NCBI GenBank assembly: GCA_029937635.1
Contig: JAPYPM010000044.1
Location: 1-12,626 of the forward strand
DNA length: 12,626 nucleotides
From: Nitrospinaceae bacterium
GTDB taxonomy: Bacteria; Nitrospinota; Nitrospinia; Nitrospinales; VA-1
Direction of reading: 5' to 3'
The notes beneath the pieces were generated by a model, which searched no databases, was not told where the DNA came from, and was given only the letters and a program-made list of their open reading frames with translations. A program made the position numbers and the translations under genes. This document shows, piece by piece, positions 1 through 6,804 of this stretch. How positions within the stretch are numbered: the first letter of the stretch is position 1; each line of letters begins with the position of its first letter.

Positions 1-1367
1 GAGTACTCTTGATCCCCTTCAGCTTCTAGTGTTTCTTCTAGGCCAGATTTCCAATGCCAAATATTAACCGGTTTTCCACGATTACCCATCCCAAAAAAAG
101 GTTCATTGTGCCCATGGGTATGAAGCGTAGCGTCTCCAAGAGCGAACTGGACTGCTACACCATCACGATAATGATCTTGATTCAGTTCAGAAAACGCATT
201 TTTGGAGGGGTCTTCCCATTTTAGACGGATGGCGATTTGTTCTCCGTTGTTGATAGAAGCGAAATTAATAACATCTATTGCATCTCGCCTAGCTGATAGA
301 GGCCGCATTACCAGATTAGTTGTTTTAACATCATCCCATATAGGGCTATTAATATCTGTGTTTATTTCAAATTCTTTCCTGAAGGAAAAAATATCTGTTT
401 CAAATTCAGCCTGTTTTATTTTTCCGGTGAAATTCGAGCGGATATATTGAACTAATGCCCAGCGATCCTCACTCGGGAGATGAGCATAAGAACTCATAGG
501 GGTGCCATCAAGTCCGGAGCTTAAGGTTCGAAAGATATCTTTTGCTTCATGACCAGCTTTATAATAGCGAGGGGACGTAATGTCGTGCACGAAGACAGCA
601 TGGCTCCAAGCGTCTTTTAAAGACTCTGATAATTTGCCATCACCGCGAAGTGATTTTCCATGACAGGCATCACATTTATTTTTTGTGAAAAGTTCTTTAC
701 CCTTAGCTATTAATTGTGGAGTTGACTGAGGCGGATCGCTTATTATGATTTTTTCACCTTGAGGTTCATTGCTAAATCTAGGTGAGAAATTTTTGATTAA
801 ATTAATCAGAGCCCAAGTATCTTGTGGTGATAAGGCATCTTCCCAGGCAGGCATAGAAGTTCCTGGCACTCCTTTGATAATAGTTCTATATAAGTCCTCG
901 TCTCGAGGGAGAGTTTCCGTCGGTGTAGATCGAAATTTAAAAATTGCTTTTCGAAAATCTCGTGGCCAAGGATAAAGGTAGTTGGTGGCAGTGCCTCCAC
1001 CATCTCCATCCTTTCCATGGCAAAAGACACACATGTGGAGATAAATATTGCGCCCTCGAGCAAGCAGACCTTCTTCTTGCATCAAGCCAGGTTTTGTTAT
1101 TCCTAAATCGCCATGAGAACCTCGGGTGCGGAATGGATCTCCATCACCAGCATCATGGTGGTGTTCCATGGGCATTTTTTCTATCTGATATTCACTACCT
1201 GGTTGAGGGGTGTTATTTATATGGTTTCCATGCCCACCATGATTTTCCGGTTTATCTTGTGATAAGGCATAATTCGGGATTAGTGATAAAAATAGAAAAA
1301 TAGCTAACGCAGGAAGAAAAAAAACTTTAGACCAGTTATTTGTTAGTACTTTGCTAAGTATCTCCAT
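1..1367 (-). CDS. Exported dihaem cytochrome c with C-terminal ethylbenzene-dehydrogenase-type haem-binding domain (3' end missing)
   Basis: The reading frame is open for 455 codons from ATG 1367 and runs off the left edge. An AGGAGGG Shine-Dalgarno sequence lies 6 nt before the start. Residues 14-36 form a signal peptide (a hydrophobic stretch followed by NYALSQ). Residues 43-71 are rich in histidine (HGGHGNH, MEHHH). Two class I cytochrome c modules follow: CVFCH at 113-117 with a candidate distal Met172 (TSMPAW), and CDACH at 232-236 with candidate Met291 (GTPMSSY). From about residue 325 the protein matches the EB_dh/gamma-subunit family; GMG (Met427) and NIWHWK (Lys440) resemble the Met/Lys haem b ligands known from EbdC. 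The product should be a periplasmic electron-transfer protein. The fused architecture resembles NxrC-like subunits of Nitrospina. That role is inferred, because no alpha or beta subunit is visible in the window. Confidence 0.88.
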   Translation of the reverse strand, partial: MEILSKVLTNNWSKVFFLPALAIFLFLSLIPNYALSQDKPENHGGHGNHINNTPQPGSEYQIEKMPMEHHHDAGDGDPFRTRGSHGDLGITKPGLMQEEGLLARGRNIYLHMCVFCHGKDGDGGGTATNYLYPWPRDFRKAIFKFRSTPTETLPRDEDLYRTIIKGVPGTSMPAWEDALSPQDTWALINLIKNFSPRFSNEPQGEKIIISDPPQSTPQLIAKGKELFTKNKCDACHGKSLRGDGKLSESLKDAWSHAVFVHDITSPRYYKAGHEAKDIFRTLSSGLDGTPMSSYAHLPSEDRWALVQYIRSNFTGKIKQAEFETDIFSFRKEFEINTDINSPIWDDVKTTNLVMRPLSARRDAIDVINFASINNGEQIAIRLKWEDPSKNAFSELNQDHYRDGVAVQFALGDATLHTHGHNEPFFGMGNRGKPVNIWHWKSGLEETLEAEGDQEY

Positions 1368-1411
1368 TACTAACCCTCCTAGGTAGGGCGGTCCGTTTAA
1401 AACCTGTCAGT

Positions 1412-1433
1412 TACTAGTAAGTATCTACTAGTA
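1412..1433. promoter_or_regulatory. Paired TACTAGTA palindromes upstream of the cytochrome gene
   Basis: The self-complementary octamer TACTAGTA occurs at 1412-1419 and again at 1426-1433, separated by 6 bp (14 bp centre to centre). It lies 45-66 bp upstream of the cytochrome start codon, in its presumed leader or promoter. Two such copies could bind a dimeric regulator. No matching -35/-10 pair was convincing here, so a regulatory role is inference. Confidence 0.3.
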
Positions 1434-1535
1434 GAATTATGGATCACCACGCCGATTAAATCACAGTGTGTTATGTTTTTACATTACTTATTAGTTTAGA
1501 TATATAATTTTGTTCTAAAGATTTTTAAAAAATTA

Positions 1536-2051
1536 TTAATTTTTATTAAGTTTCCCTCTTACCATTTTAACGCCTTGATCCAAATCTCCCAAGTCTTTGA
1601 GATTAAAATACTCTTCTTTAAAACCAAGTCCAAAATACCAGGCGTTTTCAAGCCCTCTTTCTGTGTTAGTCCACAAATAATAACTACCTCCGTTTCTGAA
1701 CGGTTCTGGGAGTCCAATTTTCTCACCATCCTTGCTTTTGATAGGGCGCGACGAAACGTACAAACCTTTTAACTCCTTTATTGTAGGAAGTCTCCAGTCG
1801 TCATGCCCCGCAAATTTTTCAGCATTTTTTAAATCCACATACTCAAGCGCCTGATACCAATTCATCCCTTTTTTAAGTTCGTGGTATGAATCGCCTTGTT
1901 GCCACAACAGGCCAGACTTTTTATCAGCGACAGTCTCATCCCCTTGGTCAATGTGTCGAGCGGGCCACGCTGAATTCAGAAAGAGTGTCCCTAATAGGAT
2001 AACTGCAAAAAGTATGGTCCCAAAGTATTTCAGTCGAAATAGCATTATCAT
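1536..2051 (-). CDS. Exported Lcl C-terminal domain (DUF1566) protein
   Basis: This encodes 171 residues. An N-terminal signal peptide or anchor (hydrophobic residues about 8-28, then SAWPA) leads into a single Lcl/DUF1566 domain. Hallmarks are VADKKSGLLWQ (41-51), DWRLPT followed by IKEL (85-94), YLWTNT (125-130), an aromatic-rich AWYFGLGF stretch, and a terminal VRG (164-166). Related domains occur in secreted or surface proteins of Gram-negative bacteria, and no enzymatic activity is established for them. The gene lies 168 nt upstream of the cytochrome gene on the same strand, so co-transcription is possible but not shown. No good Shine-Dalgarno sequence precedes ATG 2051, and the Met two codons later is an alternative start. 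A perfect TATAAT on the minus strand (2137-2132) lies about 85 nt upstream, without a good -35 box. Confidence 0.82.
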   Translation of the reverse strand: MIMLFRLKYFGTILFAVILLGTLFLNSAWPARHIDQGDETVADKKSGLLWQQGDSYHELKKGMNWYQALEYVDLKNAEKFAGHDDWRLPTIKELKGLYVSSRPIKSKDGEKIGLPEPFRNGGSYYLWTNTERGLENAWYFGLGFKEEYFNLKDLGDLDQGVKMVRGKLNKN

Positions 2052-2193
2052 TTATAAAGGATAAAAGTTGTTTTTTATATTCGTTATCGCGATGGTAGCG
2101 ATCTAATAATTTGTTATCTATTCTAATGTTAATTATACAAATATATATAATCAAATACCATGAATAGTGCTCTTAATTTTATTATAAACATAT

Positions 2194-2222
2194 TTGCATT
2201 GAGGTGGCATAGACTTTAAAAT
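2194..2222 (+). promoter_or_regulatory. Sigma70-like promoter for the 51-residue membrane protein gene
   Basis: TTGCAT (2194-2199), a 17-nt spacer and TAAAAT (2217-2222) form a good sigma70-type promoter. Transcription would start near 2229-2231, leaving a leader of about 40 nt before the TTG start at 2270. Confidence 0.5.
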
Positions 2223-2269
2223 CGTAACAGTCTTGAAACTATTAGTTTTCCCCCTGCGGAGATTATTCA

Positions 2270-2425
2270 TTGACCACTACTCTGATCCAAATGGTTACTG
2301 ATTTCGTGAACACGTTGCCGCCTTTACTGCAACTATTGGTGGGAATATTTGTAACCCTTGGTTTCATTAAGTGTTTTATGGCGGTTGTCGACTTTATTGA
2401 AGATAAGAGAGAGGGGAAAAAGTAG
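2270..2425 (+). CDS. Small single-span membrane protein, 51 residues, function unknown
   Basis: The ORF starts with TTG 2270, preceded by GGAG (2258-2261) at 8-nt spacing, and ends with TAG 2423-2425. The protein has a short amphipathic N-terminus, a hydrophobic span at about residues 19-42 (from PPLLQLLVGIFVTLGF to VVDF, with one Cys) and a charged tail (EDKREGKK) that should face the cytoplasm. The gene has its own upstream promoter and a strong terminator 56 nt downstream, so it looks like a genuine monocistronic small gene. I do not recognise a family. It could be a small regulatory or accessory subunit of a membrane complex. A type I toxin is less likely given the acidic-basic tail and the absence of an obvious antisense RNA. 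Confidence 0.6.
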   Translation: MTTTLIQMVTDFVNTLPPLLQLLVGIFVTLGFIKCFMAVVDFIEDKREGKK

Positions 2426-2480
2426 ATAAAATTGTGCAAAAAAAAGAGGGAGTCTTTTTTTACAATAATTAATGCAATTA

Positions 2481-2510
2481 AAAAACCCCGCCTGTTAAGG
2501 CGGGGTTTTT
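2481..2510. terminator. Strong bidirectional intrinsic terminator
   Basis: A perfect 12-bp stem (AAAAACCCCGCC / GGCGGGGTTTTT) encloses a 6-nt TGTTAA loop, with T-runs in both orientations. It sits between the 51-residue gene on the plus strand and the convergent minus-strand genes, and can serve both. Confidence 0.9.
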
Positions 2511-2538
2511 TATTAAAACTGGGAGTTTCCGTTAATTC

Positions 2539-2604
2539 CTATTTGGAGGAACCTTCGGAAGCTCCCTTTAATAAATTACTAGACAAAGGATCACCTCCTT
2601 TCAT
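2539..2604 (-). CDS. Possible 15-21-residue ORF overlapping a perfect anti-SD complement
   Basis: On the minus strand AAAGGAGGTGATCC (2601-2588) is the full complement of the 16S rRNA 3' tail. A TTG lies at 2586, 7 nt after AGGAGG, and opens a 15-codon frame to TAG (2541-2539). An in-frame ATG at 2604 would extend this to 21 residues (MKGGDPLSSNLLKGASEGSSK) but would place the SD inside the ORF. The element lies downstream of the cysteine-rich protein gene and upstream of the shared terminator, so it would be on that gene's transcript. Whether it is translated is unknown. It could instead be a ribosome-binding decoy or a chance match. Confidence 0.25.
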   Translation of the reverse strand: MKGGDPLSSNLLKGASEGSSK

Positions 2605-2697
2605 TCCAAGGGAACTATATCTACGCTTGAGACTCCCCTGGCGTCTGCATGCGTGCTACTATATTTATATCGAATCAATTTTATTTTGGTTTTAAAT

Positions 2698-3168
2698 CTA
2701 AGGTATTCGCTTCGATTTTACCAAGCACTCCTTTTCAAGTTCTTTACTCACGATCAGATCGCATGTTTTTAGATCCTTTTTCACTACGGCATAACAATAG
2801 GCCTGAATATCTCGATTTAGGATCAACGTGCAATAGTATGCGCTGTGGTCCTTGTGTTTGAAGCGGTTCTCTGGATTTTTGATAGGGTTTAGGGCTAGAC
2901 AGAGATGGCGTTTATCTGACCCAGATATTTTTCCATTTGCTTTTGCAGCGGAAGACCATGATGCTTGAGCGCGTGACATTTTTCCCATTGGGCCTACCCC
3001 ATCAACAGTCTTAACTTCTGCTCCGCCTGGTCGTCCTTGTCGAACTTCAGTTGATTCCACATCGCATAGCTTTGGATCTGGGATCTCTACAGCAGCCCAT
3101 AAAGATGGTGTGAACACGCATGATGCGAGGAATACCATAAATAACCACGTTCTAGTCTCAATTTTCAT
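2698..3168 (-). CDS. Exported cysteine-rich protein, function unknown
   Basis: The start is placed at ATG 3168, which has AAGGAGGAG just upstream, rather than at 3204, giving 156 residues. Residues 1-26 form a signal peptide (basic start, WLFMVFLASCVF core, then LWA cleavage). The mature protein has six cysteines. Four to five of them fall in a C-terminal pattern of spaced Cys with RD/KD pairs (YYC, RDIQAYCYAV, KTCDLIV, KECL). This resembles short repeat units of the form C-xx-I...(R/K)D..C-Y seen in other small exported proteins and suggests two or three disulfides in the periplasm. The middle section is rich in Gly, Ser and Lys. I do not recognise a named family. Transcription heads toward the terminator at 2481-2510. 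Confidence 0.72.
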   Translation of the reverse strand: MKIETRTWLFMVFLASCVFTPSLWAAVEIPDPKLCDVESTEVRQGRPGGAEVKTVDGVGPMGKMSRAQASWSSAAKANGKISGSDKRHLCLALNPIKNPENRFKHKDHSAYYCTLILNRDIQAYCYAVVKKDLKTCDLIVSKELEKECLVKSKRIP

Positions 3169-3626
3169 TGTCTCCTCCTTAAACAGCGGCTGTAAATTAT
3201 TCAAATTTAAATGATGGTCAGTAAATATCTATTTGTATGAAGAATAAACCATTCTTATTTACGCTTGCAAGGTTTTTAAAAATAGATACGTATTGAAAAT
3301 CATGGGTAATATTATGGGTTGAAAATTAAATTTATTTAACATATTGAATTTAAACAATATTTTGGTAAAAAATATTTCTGCCTTTGAATAAAGGCCATAT
3401 ATTATTTAATAAGGTGCAACGATAAGTATAAAACTACGAGATGGTCTTGAAGAGTACTTTGGTAACTAATAACATAATGAAGATTAACTGACATTAGGGT
3501 CAGGAAAGTTTACGCATGACCGATAAACATTTATGCAGTGGGGTCAATCTCAACACTTTATTTTCTCTAAAATCGTTGTTAAACCTTTAACAGCTATTAA
3601 TGTGAGGAGATCTTCAAAATTTTAAA
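3169..3626. other. Divergent intergenic region (about 460 nt), no assured gene
   Basis: This AT-rich spacer separates the minus-strand cysteine-rich protein gene from the plus-strand glycosyltransferase gene and must hold both promoters. A weak plus-strand candidate is TTGAAG (3447-3452), 17 nt, TAACAT (3470-3475). A small inverted repeat CTGAC-6-GTCAG lies at 3488-3503. A 24-codon ORF (ATG 3516 to TAA 3590; MTDKHLCSGVNLNTLFSLKS...) follows AGGA at 10-nt spacing and could be a leader peptide, but composition gives no real support. I see no tRNA, riboswitch core or long repeat. Confidence 0.5.
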
Positions 3627-5531
3627 ATGAAAATTATATTTAAAAAAGAATTTCAGATTATTTTAGGACTCCTTGTTTTTGCTGCAGCCTTTAGAATACC
3701 AACCCTTGGGAGTCCTCTTGTTGAGGATGAAGCGATCTCTTTTAATAGATACATCGATCTTTCTTGGCAGGAATTAATTTTTTTCTACCAAGATACAAAT
3801 CAACACACTCTTTTTCTTTTGATTTCAAAATTTTTTATTTGGGTTTTTGGTGAAACGGAAATCATTTATAGGCTTCCTTCCTTTTTGTTTGGAGTCTTAT
3901 CAATTCCTTTAATGTATCGACTTGGACTATTAATGAAGTTCTCTAGGTCTGCCGCAGTACTTGCGGCTTTATTAATGACCTTGTCTTGGCCACACCTAAA
4001 GTATTCGATGGAAGCTAGAGGCTATGGAATAACAATATTTTTAGTTCTCCTAATAATATTTTCAGCTATTCAGTTTTTAAACAATTCGCGTTGGGTTTGG
4101 GGGGGTGTTTTGATAGGTTCGGGACTTGCGATGACGATGGCACTCCCAAGCAATTTATTTTTTTTAGGCAGTTTGACTATATTTACGATAATGGCTGGAT
4201 GGTTTGAGTCGGAGCAAAGCAGGTTAAATTTTAAAAGATTACTTTGGGTAGTCATTCCTCAACTAATAATGTTTGCTTTAATTGCTGTCTATTTTTTAGT
4301 CATTTTTGAACAGCTTAAATATGGGAAGGATATACAGCCTCAATCTCTAAATGGAAAGAGAATTTTTGAGATTACTGAGCTGCTTGTTGCACCTTGGGGG
4401 TTCTTCATGTACTTATTTTTTACTATAGGTGTTTGGAGATTAAAAGAGGTAAGAGAAAGAATTATATTTGCGTCTGTTTTTTTAATTCCTATGATTCTGA
4501 CGTTTATAACTGGAGTGGTAGGGTATGCTCGCATTTACATTTATTGGCTTCCTTTTATTCTTTTACTTTCTGCCTATGGGATGACCGAAGTAATTTTTTG
4601 GCTAAAAAAAAAGACAGGGAAATTGGTTTATGGGTTAGGAGTGGGGATGATTTTTTTCTTGGTTTTTTTGCCAGCTAAGAAAATTAATAAGTATTTTGAA
4701 TCTCGGAATAACGGTTCTTTAGTTGTGGCAGGGCCCAATGTAACAATGTCCGAAGCAGCTAAAATGGCATTTTGGGTTAACGAAAATATTTCAGAAAATA
4801 ATCTTATTGTTATAAGTGTTGGTGGTCCAGAGTCAAGCGTGTTGATTAAGTATATGAATAAAAAAGTTCTGGAAAGAATGACCTACTTTTCTCGTGGCGG
4901 GGTATTAGAAAAAATTATTTTTATTGCACATCAAGATATGCCCCCAGATGAATACCCTTTTGTTCCAATGGTTCAAGAGCGAATACTCAAACTCCCTTCT
5001 AGTTTAATTAATAAAATACACTCGATCGGTAATCTTGGCGTATATGAACTTAATTTAAAGGTAGAAAAATTAATTCCTCCTAATTTTGATCCAGACTACG
5101 AAGGCAAGGTAGGTAACTCAAATATACCGAAAGTTAATATTCGACAAATTGAAACACCTAGAGTGTTAGGAAAAAAGGCACTTCATATTGAAAACAACTC
5201 TGGGAAGTCTATGGATATCATCTCTCCTATAGTCAAAGGCGTCGATATCACAGAAGACCACGCATATCTTTTATATGTTTTTATTACAGATTTCCGACCA
5301 TTTAAAAACGTATCTGTTCATCTTGCGGAAAAGGAAACCTGGCCTCCTACTTTAGGGTATTTAAATCCGCTTTTGGGAATGTTTACGGTGAAAGGGCAGG
5401 ATAAAGTTTGGAATATTTTGTATAGTTTATCCCCTTTGTCCAAGGGCAGACATTTTTTCCAAGAGCGGATTGGAGTTCAAAAAGGGAATAACTATTACGA
5501 CGGGTTACAGTCATATCTGTTAACCCAGTGA
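3627..5531 (+). CDS. GT-C family membrane glycosyltransferase (PMT/RgtA-D-like)
   Basis: This 634-residue protein has many hydrophobic spans up to about residue 350, then a long, mostly soluble C-terminal part. The first periplasmic loop carries the acidic LVEDEA motif (31-36, Asp34-Glu35) typical of the GT-C catalytic site. It is followed by DTNQHTLFLLISKFF (56-70), GETE...YRLPS (75-85) and YSMEARGYG (126-134), which match the conserved pattern of the glycosyltransferase-39/83-like family (DxxHPPL, G-RLPS, YSQEARMY). Such enzymes move a sugar from a polyprenyl-phosphate donor to an envelope acceptor on the outer face of the inner membrane. The acceptor cannot be inferred. The C-terminal region (about 360-634) has no recognised domain. 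A GAGGAG (3604-3609) lies 17 nt upstream of the start, further than usual, and no better in-frame start exists before an upstream stop. Confidence 0.85.
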   Translation: MKIIFKKEFQIILGLLVFAAAFRIPTLGSPLVEDEAISFNRYIDLSWQELIFFYQDTNQHTLFLLISKFFIWVFGETEIIYRLPSFLFGVLSIPLMYRLGLLMKFSRSAAVLAALLMTLSWPHLKYSMEARGYGITIFLVLLIIFSAIQFLNNSRWVWGGVLIGSGLAMTMALPSNLFFLGSLTIFTIMAGWFESEQSRLNFKRLLWVVIPQLIMFALIAVYFLVIFEQLKYGKDIQPQSLNGKRIFEITELLVAPWGFFMYLFFTIGVWRLKEVRERIIFASVFLIPMILTFITGVVGYARIYIYWLPFILLLSAYGMTEVIFWLKKKTGKLVYGLGVGMIFFLVFLPAKKINKYFESRNNGSLVVAGPNVTMSEAAKMAFWVNENISENNLIVISVGGPESSVLIKYMNKKVLERMTYFSRGGVLEKIIFIAHQDMPPDEYPFVPMVQERILKLPSSLINKIHSIGNLGVYELNLKVEKLIPPNFDPDYEGKVGNSNIPKVNIRQIETPRVLGKKALHIENNSGKSMDIISPIVKGVDITEDHAYLLYVFITDFRPFKNVSVHLAEKETWPPTLGYLNPLLGMFTVKGQDKVWNILYSLSPLSKGRHFFQERIGVQKGNNYYDGLQSYLLTQ

Positions 5532-5614
5532 CAGCGTTATTTCATACGTAAAAGCAGAAACATAGTGATAAATATTCCATCAGAGAAAAAGGTGGGTTTG
5601 AAAGGGTAGTGATT

Positions 5615-6009
5615 ATGCTAAATAATAGAAGGTTTAAATTTTTTATTGTCGCCGTTGGGATAATGCTATGGTTCCCCCCCAAGAAGTGATAGGGGAAGAT
5701 ATAGAGATAAAAAACCAACTGTCATATGTCTCTAAGATTGTTGGGGTAATAGAAGGATCTCTGATAAAGATTGAAGGGAATGTTCGTTTTATAAAAAGGC
5801 AAGCAGAGAAAAGGGTTGTCGAAGCAAACGTGTCAGTAAAACGCCTAGATAACTTAGAAGCAAAGATTCAAAATATAGAAGGTCTGCTTGGCACTATTGC
5901 GTTAGAGATTACAAAAATAAACGGTAGTATGCAACAGACTGAAAAAAACTTGAAAGTTCTTTCTCGTAGACCCTGCAGGAATGCAATTAAATGTGAGCGA
6001 AAAAAATAA
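5615..6009 (+). CDS. Exported coiled-coil protein, apparently frameshifted at a C7 run
   Basis: Two overlapping frames appear to be one gene. ATG 5615, preceded by AAAGGG at 8-nt spacing, encodes a signal-peptide-like start (MLNNRRFKFFIVAVGIMLWF) and stops at TGA 5687-5689. The body is in another frame, open to TAA 6007-6009, and its only early start is ATG 5668 without a Shine-Dalgarno sequence. The frames meet at seven C residues (5674-5680); one extra C would join ...MLWFPP to QEVIGEDIEIKN... and give a 131-residue exported protein. The body is helical with heptad-like spacing (about 20-105 of the second frame: SKIVGVIEGSLIKIEGNV, NLEAKIQNIEGLLGTIALEI) and ends with two Cys and basic residues. 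The cause may be sequencing error, slippage-based phase variation or a real mutation. I do not recognise the family. Confidence 0.6.
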
Positions 6010-6021
6010 AGGATCCATCGT

Positions 6022-6699
6022 TTGACAATAGATCCGATTACTGTAGGTGAAAGAATAATTAAACCCTGTCGAATTTTCTGTATAGGTAAAAACTATTCAG
6101 AGCACATTAGGGAATTGGGTGACTTTGACTCAACGCTCCAATTAAAAAATGATAAACAGCCAGTTGTTTTTATGAAGCCTGCAACAAGTATTGTTTCTCT
6201 TGGAGAGCCTATTCATACTCCTACGCATGGGAATATCTTGCACCACGAAGTAGAAGTAGTAGTTTTGTTAAATGGTGGCGGAAAAAATATTTTAGTCGAT
6301 GATTCGTTATCTTATATTGCGGGAGTGACGCTTGGGTTAGACCTTACTTTAAGAGATGTGCAGGTCGAAGTGAAAAAAAAAGGGCACCCCTGGGAACTTT
6401 CAAAGTCTTTTGACCAAAGTTCGCCTTTGGGGTTAATGCGTTCTTATGATAACTCGTTTGATCTATTCGACATTCCATTTACATGCTTTGTGAATAAGAA
6501 AAAACGTCAAGAAGGAAATACGAAAGACATGATTTTTTCTATTCCTCAAATTATTTCTTTTTTAAGTACCGTGTGGGAATTAATGTCTGGTGATCTTATA
6601 TACACAGGGACTCCCGCTGGTGTTGGTGTTATTCATTCGAAGGATAAAATTCTATTAAATAGTCCGATTCTTGGGCGATTTGCATGGGATGTTTTTTGA
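6022..6699 (+). CDS. Fumarylacetoacetate hydrolase family protein (acylpyruvase/FAHD1-like)
   Basis: The ORF starts with TTG 6022, 12 nt after the previous stop. The Shine-Dalgarno AAAGGA (6008-6013) overlaps the upstream stop codon, so translational coupling is likely. The 225-residue protein covers the whole FAH catalytic domain: GKNYSEHIRELG (22-33), MKPATSIV (51-58), HHEVEVVVLL (74-83) with metal ligands Glu76 and Glu78, GLDLTLRDVQ (105-114) with metal ligand Asp107, KSFDQSSPLG (128-137) and TGTPAGVG (195-202). The length matches short acylpyruvases such as YcgM/FAHD1, which hydrolyse acylpyruvates or decarboxylate oxaloacetate in the cytoplasm. The precise substrate cannot be read from sequence. 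All expected metal ligands are present, so the enzyme should be active. Confidence 0.9.
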   Translation: MTIDPITVGERIIKPCRIFCIGKNYSEHIRELGDFDSTLQLKNDKQPVVFMKPATSIVSLGEPIHTPTHGNILHHEVEVVVLLNGGGKNILVDDSLSYIAGVTLGLDLTLRDVQVEVKKKGHPWELSKSFDQSSPLGLMRSYDNSFDLFDIPFTCFVNKKKRQEGNTKDMIFSIPQIISFLSTVWELMSGDLIYTGTPAGVGVIHSKDKILLNSPILGRFAWDVF

Positions 6700-6747
6700 A
6701 ATGATTAATTACTACTTTGAATTCGATTGGATTAGTTAAAAAAATTA

Positions 6748-6763
6748 TATGAGAAGTCTCATA
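6748..6763. promoter_or_regulatory. 16-bp palindrome upstream of the TPR gene
   Basis: TATGAGA and TCTCATA are perfect inverted 7-mers separated by only AG. The 2-nt loop and the lack of a T-run argue against a terminator. The site lies 41 bp upstream of ATG 6805 and could be an operator for a dimeric regulator. Function is inferred. Confidence 0.3.
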
Positions 6764-6804
6764 GATGCGAGTAAACTTTTTTAAGCTTTTAGGTCAAAAA
6801 CTGA

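Noticed and set aside
202..1303. Several ORFs of 68-119 codons on both strands across the left end
   Set aside because: They lie in other frames of the continuous 455-codon cytochrome/EB_dh frame, whose CxxCH motifs, signal peptide and Shine-Dalgarno are convincing.
1526..1556. AT-only hairpin after the Lcl gene as a terminator
   Set aside because: The stem has no G-C pairs and occurs in a uniformly AT-rich stretch; it is not distinguishable from background.
2588..2602. Match to the 16S rRNA 3' end on the plus strand, suggesting an rRNA fragment
   Set aside because: The match is limited to 15 nt; the conserved sequence upstream of the 16S 3' end is absent. It reads better as a Shine-Dalgarno-type element on the minus strand.
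2432..2861. Plus-strand ORFs of 87 and 70 codons
   Set aside because: They run through the terminator hairpin and antisense to the cysteine-rich gene, with no Shine-Dalgarno and no protein-like pattern.
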